Assembly: GCA_910587015.1 (NCBI GenBank)
Contig: CAJUME010000005.1
Span: forward strand, 1 to 64,000
Reading direction: 5' to 3'
DNA from: an uncultured Christensenella sp.
GTDB taxonomy: Bacteria; Bacillota; Clostridia; Christensenellales; Borkfalkiaceae
Length of the DNA stretch: 64,000 bases
Position 1 is the first letter of the stretch; each line of letters begins with the position of its first letter. The position numbers and the translations under genes are program-made. Shown in pieces: positions 25,095 to 32,250 of this stretch. The notes beneath the pieces were generated by a model. That model ran no database searches and had not been told where the DNA came from. It saw nothing but the letters and a program-made list of their open reading frames with translations.

Positions 25095-25967
25095 ATGAAA
25101 ACAGCCATTATCACAGACAGTAACAGCGGAATTACGCAAAGCGAAGCAAAAAAGCTTGGCATACGCGTTGTGCCCATGCCCGTTTTAATCGACAACGAGC
25201 TTTATTTTGAGGACTTGACGCTTACGCAGGAGCAGTTTTACGAGAAGCTTAAAGGCGATGCGAACGTTTCCACCTCTCAGCCCAACCCCATAGACGTAGG
25301 CGAAATCTGGGCGGAAGCGTTAAAGGAAAACGACGCAGTTGTTTACATACCCATGTCAAGCGGGCTTTCGGAAACCTGCCACACCCTTCAGCACCACGCC
25401 CAGACGGAGGAAGCGTTCAAGGGCAAGGTTTTTGTTGTGGACAATCAGAGAATTTCGATAACCCAGCGACAGAGCGTTTTAGACGCAATGAAGCTGGCTG
25501 ACGAGGGCAAAACCGCACAGGAAATTTATGATTTTTTGATGGACACGAAAATGCAGTCAAGCATTTATATAATGGTTGACACGCTTAAATATCTTAAAAA
25601 AGGCGGCAGACTTACCCCCGCCGTTGCCGCAATAGGCACCTTGCTGAAAATTAAGCCCGTTTTACAGATTCAGGGTGAAAAGCTTGACCAGTTTGCAAAG
25701 GTTAGAAAGCTTACCGATGCAAAAACTACAATGATTAACGCAATAAAAAAGGATTTGAGCACTCGCTTTAAGGAGCTGACCGAAAAGGGAAAAATGACGC
25801 TTGCGATAGCGCATACCGAAAACTTTGAGGAAGCGGAAAGATTTAAGAGCGAAGTTAAAGAAGAATTCCCGAATATAGAATTTACATACATCGACCCCCT
25901 TTCTTTAAGCGTTTCCTGCCATATCGGCCCCGGCGCGCTTGCGGTTGCGTGTACAATTAAGTATTAA
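25095..25967 (+). CDS. degV: DegV family fatty-acid-binding protein
   Basis: A 290-residue DegV/FakB-type protein. These proteins bind a fatty acid in a two-domain fold and present it to the kinase FakA for phosphorylation, feeding phospholipid synthesis. Markers are ITDSNSGITQSEAKKLGI at residues 5-22, SQPNPIDVGEIW, VVYIPMSSGLSETCHT (head-group-binding Ser-Ser), TLKYLKKGGRL and SCHIGPGALAVAC (conserved His-x-Gly-Pro-Gly) at the end. The ATG at 25095 has AGGAG upstream; an upstream in-frame extension would cross the promoter. It is monocistronic, and no fakA is in the window. Confidence 0.95.
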   Translation: MKTAIITDSNSGITQSEAKKLGIRVVPMPVLIDNELYFEDLTLTQEQFYEKLKGDANVSTSQPNPIDVGEIWAEALKENDAVVYIPMSSGLSETCHTLQHHAQTEEAFKGKVFVVDNQRISITQRQSVLDAMKLADEGKTAQEIYDFLMDTKMQSSIYIMVDTLKYLKKGGRLTPAVAAIGTLLKIKPVLQIQGEKLDQFAKVRKLTDAKTTMINAIKKDLSTRFKELTEKGKMTLAIAHTENFEEAERFKSEVKEEFPNIEFTYIDPLSLSVSCHIGPGALAVACTIKY

Positions 25968-25983
25968 TACAATTCAAAAGCAG

Positions 25984-26025
25984 GCGCCCCTTGTGCGGTA
26001 TATTACCGCACAAGGGGCGCTTTAA
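25984..26025 (+). terminator. Terminator after degV
   Basis: A 17-base left arm (25984-26000) pairs with 26004-26020 across a tight loop; TTTAAC follows. Confidence 0.85.
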
Positions 26026-26029
26026 CATT

Positions 26030-26063
26030 AAAAAACAGGCGTTTTCCTTTACGGAAAACGCCT
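26030..26063 (-). terminator. Terminator of the candidate small RNA
   Basis: AGGCGTTTTCC (26037-26047) pairs perfectly with 26053-26063 around a five-base loop. On the minus strand the stem is followed by GTTTTTTAA; the plus side has no T-run, so it ends leftward transcription. Confidence 0.8.
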
Positions 26064-26213
26064 TATTGCACAAGTATCTCTCATCGGTTACCACACCATT
26101 AATTCTACAACCATTGCACCAAGCAAAGATATTTATGTAAGGAGATACAACAATGCCGAGTTTAAATCCTTGCATAGTAACCGATTATAATTGTAAATTT
26201 AATTGATGTGGTA
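26030..26213 (-). ncRNA. Candidate small regulatory RNA with anti-Shine-Dalgarno loop
   Basis: The 379-base gap between degV and the YihY gene holds a self-contained leftward unit of about 184 bases, with its own promoter and intrinsic terminator. The predicted RNA can close on itself: GUACCACA near the 5' end pairs with UGUGGUA (from 26095 leftward). Inside, GCAAGGAU pairs with AUCUUUGC and leaves a loop exposing UAUCUCCUUAC, complementary to AAGGAG-type ribosome binding sites. Two further perfect matches, AUCGGUUAC with GUAACCGAU (9 bp) and GUAUCUC with GAGAUAC (7 bp), compete with these and could form a pseudoknot. No RNA family was recognised. The minus-strand reading frame here (up to 72 codons) has no ribosome binding site. 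On the plus strand, AAGGAG precedes a 17-codon frame at 26154, probably the chance complement of the loop. Confidence 0.5.
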
Positions 26214-26218
26214 CCATA

Positions 26219-26247
26219 AATATAGCACTGTTTGTACGGCTTTGCAA
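26219..26247 (-). promoter_or_regulatory. Promoter of the candidate small RNA
   Basis: The minus strand reads TTGCAA, 17 bases, TATATT, with TGC directly before the -10 (extended -10). Expected start is near 26212. Confidence 0.6.
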
Positions 26248-26346
26248 CAAAATTTTTAAAATTGCATGATTTTGGCAGAAAATTAATAAAATAAACGCTT
26301 ATTTTGCCGCGCGATTAAAATATTGCAATTTGCAAAATATATTTTT

Positions 26347-27273
26347 ATGCGGGAATTTGCCGTAAACGCCTATCAAGGGGTTAAAAAAACAATTAAATAT
26401 TATACCGACAAAAGATTTTCCACAATAGCGGGCACGCTTGTTTACTTTTTTTTGATGAGCATTACCCCGTTTTTGCTGTGGCTTACGCTTGTTTTCGGGA
26501 ATGTTGACGTCAGCAGATTTTTAAACCACAGACTTCTTGAAGGCGCAAGCCCCGTTTTGAGGTATCTTAAAAGCTCGGCAGAGGCCGCGGCGGGCAACAG
26601 CGACGGTACTGCGCGCTTCGGCGATATTGCATTTAACGGCGCGGGAATAGTTTTTTTGGCAACCTCGCTGTACTCCTCCTCCAACTTTTTCTATCACTTA
26701 CGGCGGAGCGGCGAAATAGTATACGAAAGTCAAAGCCTTAAGGGCGGCATTAAATTAAGACTTCTGTCCGTTGCGCTTATTGGCGCGGCCCTGCTTATGA
26801 TTGCATTGGTTGCGGGAATTTCGGTTGTAGGCACAACGTTTATGGAAATGCTTTTGCCCGCGGAAATATCGGACGCAATTTCGCTTGTTTTTATAACCGC
26901 GCTGATGTTCGGCACGGCGGTTGTAATGAATATATTCGCATGCCCGCAAAAAATAGGTCTGTTCGATGCGGCGTGCGGAAGTCTGCTGACAACTGCGCTG
27001 TGGCTGGTTGCGGGAACGGGCTTCGGCATTTATATGGGCTTTGCCTCGCCCGAAAAGCTGTACGGTAAAATAGCGTCGCTGATAGTGTTTTTGCTGTGGT
27101 GCTATGTTATGATGTGCTGTTTTGTGATAGGTATGATTAACAACCGACGGCATATCTGCAACAGACCCGTGCTGTCCGAAGCATTATACGGCAAAGGTCA
27201 AAAAAATAAAGAGCTTTCTTCAAGAAAGCTCTTTAAGGATTATTTTACGGCAATTAAATTTAAGCGGTTATAA
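26347..27273 (+). CDS. YihY/BrkB family inner-membrane protein
   Basis: A 308-residue polytopic membrane protein of the YihY/virulence-factor-BrkB family. It was once mis-called ribonuclease BN and has no settled function. Family marks are FSTIAGTLVYFFLMSITPFLLWL near the N-terminus, LYSSSNFFYHLRRSGEIVYE in the middle, and about six hydrophobic segments, the last being IVFLLWCYVMMCCFVIGM. The start is uncertain: ATG at 26347 or TTG at 26323, both without a clear ribosome binding site. Its last codons overlap the stop of the convergent cysteine-rich gene by six bases and contain that gene's terminator. Confidence 0.88.
   Translation: MREFAVNAYQGVKKTIKYYTDKRFSTIAGTLVYFFLMSITPFLLWLTLVFGNVDVSRFLNHRLLEGASPVLRYLKSSAEAAAGNSDGTARFGDIAFNGAGIVFLATSLYSSSNFFYHLRRSGEIVYESQSLKGGIKLRLLSVALIGAALLMIALVAGISVVGTTFMEMLLPAEISDAISLVFITALMFGTAVVMNIFACPQKIGLFDAACGSLLTTALWLVAGTGFGIYMGFASPEKLYGKIASLIVFLLWCYVMMCCFVIGMINNRRHICNRPVLSEALYGKGQKNKELSSRKLFKDYFTAIKFKRL
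27200..27235 (-). terminator. Terminator of the cysteine-rich gene inside the YihY 3' end
   Basis: TAAAGAGCTTTCTT (27207-27220) and its reverse complement (27222-27235) form a hairpin followed on the minus strand by seven T. It lies within the YihY coding sequence, 33 bases downstream of the cysteine-rich gene's stop. Confidence 0.8.
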
Positions 27274-27705
27274 AATGGTTACGTTGTTACAGCAGGATGC
27301 GGAGCGGGTCTGGCATTCAAACCAGTCGTTTCTGCCGCAGCAGCCCATATTCAGTCCGTACTGTCTTGCATAATAGGCGTCGAAGCAGCCGCAGCCGTTG
27401 TTGTTGCCCGCGCGGTTGTTATTGCAGCCGCAGCCGCAGCCGCAATGATGATGACAGCCGCAATTGTTGCAACGGTCGCAACGGCGACAACCGCAACCGC
27501 TTCTGTTATTTCCCCAAAGCAGGTTGTTCAGCAAGCCGCAAAAGCTGCAGCCGCAGCAATTACTGCCGCAACGGTTGCAATTGTTACAGCGGGAACAGCC
27601 GCAACCGTTTGCATTGCGGAAATCGCCGCAGTTGTTAGGTACGCCATTATTGTTACAGCCGCAGTTATTATCGCGTCCGCAGCCGCAGGATGAATTTACA
27701 TACAT
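27268..27705 (-). CDS. Cysteine/asparagine/glycine-rich protein, unknown
   Basis: A 145-residue protein with 31 cysteines (about 21 percent) and high Asn, Gly and Arg. Repeated units are CGC, CNNC, CRRCDRCNNCGCHHHC and NNNGCGC, and the last 40 residues (CFDAYYARQYGLNMGCCGRN onward) are less repetitive. There is no signal peptide or membrane segment. The ATG has AGGA about 11 bases upstream, and its own terminator follows, so it looks expressed. I do not recognise the family. Possibilities are a spore-coat or exosporium cross-linking protein, or a metal-binding protein. The reverse strand is open too (Ala-rich), a side effect of the GCx repeats; the ribosome binding site and terminator favour the minus strand. 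Confidence 0.75.
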   Translation of the reverse strand: MYVNSSCGCGRDNNCGCNNNGVPNNCGDFRNANGCGCSRCNNCNRCGSNCCGCSFCGLLNNLLWGNNRSGCGCRRCDRCNNCGCHHHCGCGCGCNNNRAGNNNGCGCFDAYYARQYGLNMGCCGRNDWFECQTRSASCCNNVTIL

Positions 27706-27741
27706 TTGTTTATTTTTCCTTTATCCGAATAAGTTTGCAGT

Positions 27742-27761
27742 GCAAGGGTTTTCCCCCTTGC
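27742..27761 (-). promoter_or_regulatory. Leader hairpin upstream of the cysteine-rich gene
   Basis: GCAAGGG (27742-27748) pairs with CCCTTGC (27755-27761) in the 5' leader, about 37 bases before the ATG. A possible -10 (TATAAT on the minus strand near 27772) has a poor -35, so the promoter is not certain. Confidence 0.35.
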
Positions 27762-27817
27762 CTGTATTTTATTATATGCGGGATAAAAGCATGATTGTGA
27801 AGAGCCGGATTTTTATA

Positions 27818-27852
27818 CAAAATAAGGCGGCGGACTGTTTGCCCGCCGCCTT
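27818..27852 (-). terminator. Terminator after reverse rubrerythrin
   Basis: AAGGCGGCGG (27824-27833) pairs with CCGCCGCCTT (27843-27852). On the minus strand the stem is followed by ATTTTGTA. Confidence 0.8.
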
Positions 27853-27876
27853 AAAATAAGCTTAAATTTTAAATAA

Positions 27877-28404
27877 TTATTTGCCGAAATATCTTTTCAA
27901 CAAACCAGCAAAGCCCGCGCCGTGTCTTGCCTCGTCCTTAGCCATTTCGTGAACGGTATCGTGAATAGCGTCAAGACCGAGCTGCTTTGCACGCTTTGCA
28001 AGCGCGAACTTGCCCTCGCATGCGCCTGCCTCTGCCGCCGCGCGGAGCTCGAGATTCTTCTTTGTGGAGGAGGTAACAACCTCGCCGAGCAGCTCTGCGA
28101 ATTTAGCCGCATGCTCTGCCTCTTCATAAGCGTAACGCTTGTAAGCCTCTGCAATTTCGGGATAGCCCTCGCGCTCGGCAACTCTTGCCATTGCAAGGTA
28201 CATACCAACCTCGGTGCACTCGCCGGCAAAGTTTGCGTGCAGGCCCTCCATAATTTCAGCATCATCGCAAACGCCGTCGCCCACAATATGCTCGCAAGCA
28301 TACTTGGCGTCAGCCGATACGGGCTCGAACTTCTTTGCCTTGCATACGGGGCAAACCTCTACGCCGTCTTCTACGATTTCACCGCAAACTACACATTTCT
28401 TCAT
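27877..28404 (-). CDS. Reverse rubrerythrin (rubredoxin domain first)
   Basis: A 175-residue non-heme iron protein. The rubredoxin-type Fe(SCys)4 site comes first: CVVCGEIVEDG then VCPVCKAKKF (residues 4-27). The ferritin-like di-iron domain follows: LHANFAGECTEVGMYLAMA, YAYEEAEHAAKFAELL, ELRAAAEAGACEGKFALA and EMAKDEARHGAGFAGLL, with E-x-x-H pairs. This domain order is that of clostridial reverse rubrerythrins, which reduce hydrogen peroxide and oxygen with NADH-derived electrons. It is monocistronic, with a terminator 25 bases downstream and a symmetrical operator-like sequence over its promoter. Confidence 0.95.
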   Translation of the reverse strand: MKKCVVCGEIVEDGVEVCPVCKAKKFEPVSADAKYACEHIVGDGVCDDAEIMEGLHANFAGECTEVGMYLAMARVAEREGYPEIAEAYKRYAYEEAEHAAKFAELLGEVVTSSTKKNLELRAAAEAGACEGKFALAKRAKQLGLDAIHDTVHEMAKDEARHGAGFAGLLKRYFGK

Positions 28405-28448
28405 AATTTGATTTTACTCCTGATTAATTTGAATTTTTATCTTTGTAT

Positions 28449-28477
28449 ATTGTAACACACCGTAAGGTGAAATACAA
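28449..28477 (-). promoter_or_regulatory. Promoter of reverse rubrerythrin with a 28-bp dyad
   Basis: The minus strand reads TTGTAT, 17 bases, TACAAT. The region 28450-28477 is symmetrical: TTGTA, 3 bases, CACC, 4 bases, GGTG, 3 bases, TACAA, centred between -35 and -10. This is where a repressor would block RNA polymerase. The sequence does not match the PerR, Fur or Rex consensus as I know them. Confidence 0.55.
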
Positions 28478-28585
28478 TATTATTTGCAAAATTTTGACCC
28501 GCAATTGGCAAAATTTGGTAATTTATGCGTCACATAGTACTACGCAAATGCTTGATTACCTTTATCTTTTGCAGTTTTTTCGTAA

Positions 28586-29236
28586 TTATAACGAATAAAT
28601 CAGCTTTTGCAGCTGGTCGTAGCTTTCCGCAAAAATACTGCCGCCCGCATTCAGCAACTGACTGCGGGTACGGAAGCCCCACAGAACGGATATGCATTTT
28701 ATGCCCGCCCGCGCCGCTGTCTGCACGTCTGTTTCCCCGTCGCCGACAAGGACGCATTCGCTCTTTTCCACGCCGAATTTTTCAATCAGCTTAAGCGTTG
28801 TATAAGGGTCGGGCTTTAATGGAACGCCGTCCGTTTGCCCGACAACAAAGTCAAAGCCGAATTTATCGAGGTGCATTTTACAGACGTTTTCCGCCGCACG
28901 TTGCGGCTTGTTGGTTAAAACCGCAAGTCTTATCGCTCTGTCCTTAAAGCTTTTAAGCGCCTGCTCCTCACCATCGTAAAGCGTGGTCAATGCATTATCG
29001 CATTCGGCAAACGCCTTTGAAAAATCTGCATAAATTTCGGGAACAAGGCTTGCATATTCCTCTCCCGCCGCGCGCTCTACAAGCTTTTTGGCGCCGTTAC
29101 CGACAAACTCGATTGTCTGCCGAAGAGTAATTTGAGGGACGGAAAATTTTTGCAGGCTTGTATTAAGCACCTTATGAATATCGCGCGAGGTATCAACAAG
29201 CGTGCCGTCCAAATCGAATATAATCGCCTTAACCAT
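28586..29236 (-). CDS. HAD family hydrolase, phosphoglycolate-phosphatase type
   Basis: A 216-residue HAD phosphatase with a Gph-like four-helix cap. Motif I is IIFDLDGTLVDTSRDI at residues 5-20 (nucleophile Asp8, acid Asp10), motif II LAVLTNKPQ, and motifs III/IV with lysine and GDGETDVQTAARAG near residue 165. Substrates of this group include phosphoglycolate and other small phosphates, and sequence does not fix which. Its ATG overlaps the argS stop (TAATG), so it is co-translated with arginyl-tRNA synthetase. Confidence 0.9.
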   Translation of the reverse strand: MVKAIIFDLDGTLVDTSRDIHKVLNTSLQKFSVPQITLRQTIEFVGNGAKKLVERAAGEEYASLVPEIYADFSKAFAECDNALTTLYDGEEQALKSFKDRAIRLAVLTNKPQRAAENVCKMHLDKFGFDFVVGQTDGVPLKPDPYTTLKLIEKFGVEKSECVLVGDGETDVQTAARAGIKCISVLWGFRTRSQLLNAGGSIFAESYDQLQKLIYSL

Positions 29237-30915
29237 TACATTTTTTCGGGAACGCCTATTCCCAGCAGTGCAAGCGCGTTTTTAAGCGTTTGCAAGGCGG
29301 CGCGCGTCAGTGCAAGGCGGAAGGGCTTGCTGTCCCCCTCGGCGGTAAGAATTTTGCAGTCTATATAAAATTTATTATATTTTTGCGCAAGGTCTACAGC
29401 GGCGCGGGCAATAACGGAAGGCTCGTACTTTTCCGCCGCCTCGGAAACAACATCGGGGAATGCCGCAATTGCCTTTATTACCTCGAATTCCTGCGCGTTC
29501 GGCTCGTAATTTTTTGCAAAATGCTTGTCTTCTCCGCTCTTTAACAATACGGAGTTTGCTCTGGCACAGGTATACTGCACATATACGCTGGTTTCACCCT
29601 CGAAGCTTAAAACCTTGTCGTAGGAGAAGGTTATATCCTTGATTTTATTGTTGTACAGCGCGCCGAAAATTACCGCGCCAAGCCCTACCGTCTGCGCGAT
29701 TTGCTTTTTGTTTTCAAGCGCGTGATTTTTTTCGTCTATTATGGCGTACGCCTTTTCTTCACAGCGGGCAATTACGTCCTCAAGCCAGACTACCTTGCCC
29801 TTTCTTGTGGACATTGCTCCGTCCTCGAGCGAAACCATTCCGTATGCAACGTGCACCAAATCCTTTGCCCAAGGCTTGCCCATTAATTCAAGCACCTTAA
29901 AAAACTGCTTGAAGTGCAGATTTTGCTGATACGCAACAACGTAAAGGCATTTGTAAAAGTCGTATGTATTTTTGCGGTAAACAGCCGCCGCCAAATCGCG
30001 CGTGGCGTAAAGCGATGCCCCGTCAGAGCGCAAAATAAGGCATGGAGGCATTCCGTACTCCTCCAAATCGACTATTTGCGCGCCTTCGCTCTCTTTAAGC
30101 AGGTTTTTAGCGCGCAGTTCGTCTATTATAGGCTGCATTTTGTCGGTATAAAACCGCTCACCCGCATAGCTGTCGAAGGTTATATTCAGCTTTGCGTAAA
30201 TTTCCTTAACGTATTCGAGGGTAAGCGACTTAAACCATTCGAAAAGCTCGCAAGCTTCCTTATCGCCGCTTTCGATTAGTCGGAAGTATTCACGCGCCTC
30301 GCTTTCCATTTCCGCCGTTGCCTCGGTATTAAAGCGGACGTATAAATCATTGATTGCGTGAATACCGCCCTTCTGCACCTCGTCACGGTCGCCCCAGCGC
30401 TTGTATGCGCAGATAAGCTTGCCGAACTGCGTGCCGTAATCGCCTAAGTGATTTATACCGACCACGTTATAGCCAAGAAAGCGGAATATTTTGTACAGCG
30501 CGCCGCCGATTACGGTAGTTGACAGATGCCCGATATGAAAGGGCTTTGCAACGTTGACGGACGAATAGTCGATACATATTGTTTTGCCTTTGCCGACCGT
30601 TGAAGAGCCGTATTTATCGCCGCTGTTCAAAACATCGGACAAAACTGCATTTGTAAGCGCAATTTTATTGACCTTGAAATTGAGATAGCCGTTTACAGCC
30701 GAAACTTCGCTTATAATTTCATCGCAGACGTACGAATTTTTCAGCTCCTCTGCAATGGCAACGGGGCTTTTTCTTAATATTTTTGCGAATTTAAAGCACG
30801 GAAGGGCGTAATCTCCCATTTCCGAATTCGGCGGAAGAGCCATTGCGGAGTAAATTTCCTCCTCGCTTACGCCGTCTATTTTCAGTCCTTTTGCAATGTG
30901 CCTTTTATAATCCAT
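29236..30915 (-). CDS. argS: Arginyl-tRNA synthetase
   Basis: A 559-residue class I synthetase charging tRNA-Arg. The N-terminal additional domain (about 1-100) has the GDYALPCFKFAKILRKSP motif. The catalytic core has the HIGH motif in VAKPFHIGHLSTTVIG, and the loop corresponding to KMSKS is modified to SLEDGAMSTRKGKVVWLED, as is normal in ArgRS. The C-terminal anticodon-binding domain includes YVQYTCARANSVL and ends ALQTLKNALALLGI. I chose the ATG at 30915, which has AAAGG upstream. It is followed without a gap by the HAD phosphatase. Confidence 0.96.
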   Translation of the reverse strand: MDYKRHIAKGLKIDGVSEEEIYSAMALPPNSEMGDYALPCFKFAKILRKSPVAIAEELKNSYVCDEIISEVSAVNGYLNFKVNKIALTNAVLSDVLNSGDKYGSSTVGKGKTICIDYSSVNVAKPFHIGHLSTTVIGGALYKIFRFLGYNVVGINHLGDYGTQFGKLICAYKRWGDRDEVQKGGIHAINDLYVRFNTEATAEMESEAREYFRLIESGDKEACELFEWFKSLTLEYVKEIYAKLNITFDSYAGERFYTDKMQPIIDELRAKNLLKESEGAQIVDLEEYGMPPCLILRSDGASLYATRDLAAAVYRKNTYDFYKCLYVVAYQQNLHFKQFFKVLELMGKPWAKDLVHVAYGMVSLEDGAMSTRKGKVVWLEDVIARCEEKAYAIIDEKNHALENKKQIAQTVGLGAVIFGALYNNKIKDITFSYDKVLSFEGETSVYVQYTCARANSVLLKSGEDKHFAKNYEPNAQEFEVIKAIAAFPDVVSEAAEKYEPSVIARAAVDLAQKYNKFYIDCKILTAEGDSKPFRLALTRAALQTLKNALALLGIGVPEKM

Positions 30916-30938
30916 TTTTTGTGTTTCCTTTGCAAACA

Positions 30939-30967
30939 ATTTTATCATAACGGCAAAAATTTGGCAA
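30939..30967 (-). promoter_or_regulatory. Sigma-A promoter for argS
   Basis: The minus strand reads TTGCCA, 17 bases, TAAAAT, 24 bases before the argS ATG. No T-box leader is present: the leader is only about 17 bases. Confidence 0.65.
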
Positions 30968-30985
30968 CTTTACCGCACATTCGTT

Positions 30986-31013
30986 TTGATTTTTTTTGAT
31001 TTTATATTATAAT
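30986..31013 (+). promoter_or_regulatory. Sigma-A promoter for ychF
   Basis: TTGATT, 16 bases, TATAAT, ending 39 bases before the ychF ATG. Confidence 0.65.
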
Positions 31014-31052
31014 CAAATACAGAAAATTTACATTTTTTATATAAGGTAATTT

Positions 31053-32153
31053 ATGAAATTAGGCGTTGTAGGCTTACCTAACGTAGGCAAATCGACTTTA
31101 TTCAATGCAATAACCCACGCGGGTGCAGAGGCGGCTAACTACCCCTTTTGCACCATAGAGCCGAACGTAGGCGTCGTACCCGTGCCGGACGAGCGGCTTG
31201 ACAAGCTTGCCGCACTGTATTCAAGCAAGAAAATAACCCCCGCCATTGTTGAGTTCGTGGATATTGCGGGGCTTGTAAAGGGCGCTTCCCGCGGGGAGGG
31301 TCTTGGCAACAAATTTTTGTCGCATATACGCGAATGCGACGCGATTGTGCACGTTGTGCGCTGTTTCGAAAACGAAAACATCACGCATGTAAACAATAAA
31401 ATAGACCCCGTTGCGGATATACAGACAATTACGCTGGAATTGATTTTATCTGATATAGAGGCTGTGCAGAAGCGCGAGGACAGAATACGCAGCGCGGCGC
31501 GCGGCGGCGCCAACAAGGAAGCCGCGGCGGAATATGCGTTTTTGGAAAGGCTTGAAAAGTTTTTAAGCGAGGAAAAGCCCGCGCGGCTTTTTAAATGCTA
31601 TGACGAGGAGCAGCCGCTTCTGGATAATTTATATCTTCTGACCAACAAACCCGTCATTTATGCGGCGAATATTTCCGAGTTCGATATGGGAAAGAACGAG
31701 GACGATATTCCGCTTGTCTGCGCCGTTAAAAAATATGCCGCCGAGGAAGGTAGCGAGGTTTTGGTTATATGCGCCAAGACCGAGGAAGAGCTTTCTCAAA
31801 TGGAGTCCGAGGAAAGCGCGGTGTTCCTTGAAGAACTGGGGCTTAAAGAGAGCGGCTTAAACAGACTGATTAAAAAGAGCTATGCTCTGCTTGGGCTTAT
31901 ATCCTACCTTACCGCGGGCGAAAAGGAAACGCGCGCATGGACTATCGTCAAGGGCACAAAGGCGCCTCAGGCGGCGGGAAAAATTCATACCGATTTTGAA
32001 AAGGGGTTCATCCGCGCCGAGGTTGTGGAATGGGAAACGCTTTTGGAATGCGGCGGGCTTGTCGGCGCGCGCGAAAAGGGCAAGGTACGCTCGGAGGGCA
32101 AGGAATACGTCATAAAGGACGGCGACGTAGTACTCTTCCGCTTTAACGTTTAA
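31053..32153 (+). CDS. ychF: Redox-regulated ATPase YchF/OLA1
   Basis: A 366-residue Obg-like P-loop protein that prefers ATP over GTP and binds the ribosome. The G1 loop is GVVGLPNVGKSTLFNAITHA at residues 4-23, G3 is FVDIAGLVKGASRGEGLGNKF, and the G4 region is degenerate (YAANISEFD), as is normal for YchF. A helical hairpin covers about 140-210, and the C-terminal TGS domain includes TAGEKETRAWTIVKGT and ends VKDGDVVLFRFNV-like (IKDGDVVLFRFNV). The full length is present. It is a single gene with its own promoter and terminator. Confidence 0.97.
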   Translation: MKLGVVGLPNVGKSTLFNAITHAGAEAANYPFCTIEPNVGVVPVPDERLDKLAALYSSKKITPAIVEFVDIAGLVKGASRGEGLGNKFLSHIRECDAIVHVVRCFENENITHVNNKIDPVADIQTITLELILSDIEAVQKREDRIRSAARGGANKEAAAEYAFLERLEKFLSEEKPARLFKCYDEEQPLLDNLYLLTNKPVIYAANISEFDMGKNEDDIPLVCAVKKYAAEEGSEVLVICAKTEEELSQMESEESAVFLEELGLKESGLNRLIKKSYALLGLISYLTAGEKETRAWTIVKGTKAPQAAGKIHTDFEKGFIRAEVVEWETLLECGGLVGAREKGKVRSEGKEYVIKDGDVVLFRFNV

Positions 32154-32215
32154 TTTGCTTAGCTTTAAATATGAGACTACCGTGTGCTTTTATACAAAAT
32201 AAAAGGTAAAAAACA

Positions 32216-32250
32216 ACGGGCGGCGCAGTTTGCGCCGCCCGTAATATTTT
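32216..32250. terminator. Bidirectional terminator between ychF and the barrel protein gene
   Basis: ACGGGCGGCGCA (32216-32227) pairs perfectly with 32231-32242. AATATTTTATTTT follows on the plus strand, and the minus side has TTGTTTTTTACC. Confidence 0.88.

Noticed and set aside
25957..26175. 72-codon minus-strand reading frame between degV and yihY
   Set aside because: There is no ribosome binding site and no recognisable protein; the frame runs through two terminator hairpins. The promoter, pairings and terminator fit an RNA better.
26154..26207. 17-codon plus-strand peptide frame with a strong AAGGAGA site
   Set aside because: The apparent ribosome binding site is the complement of the loop in the candidate minus-strand RNA, and no plus-strand promoter was found. 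Left as a remote possibility.
27445..27693. Alanine-rich plus-strand frame opposite the cysteine-rich gene
   Set aside because: It is the shadow of repeated GCx codons. The ribosome binding site and the terminator belong to the minus strand.
27400..27700. Repeats in the cysteine-rich gene as a CRISPR or microsatellite array
   Set aside because: No constant repeat with variable spacers; the periodicity is that of CGC/CNNC codons in an open frame.
30916..31052. T-box leader upstream of argS
   Set aside because: The promoter lies 24 bases from the ATG, leaving no room for a T-box, and the T-box core is absent.
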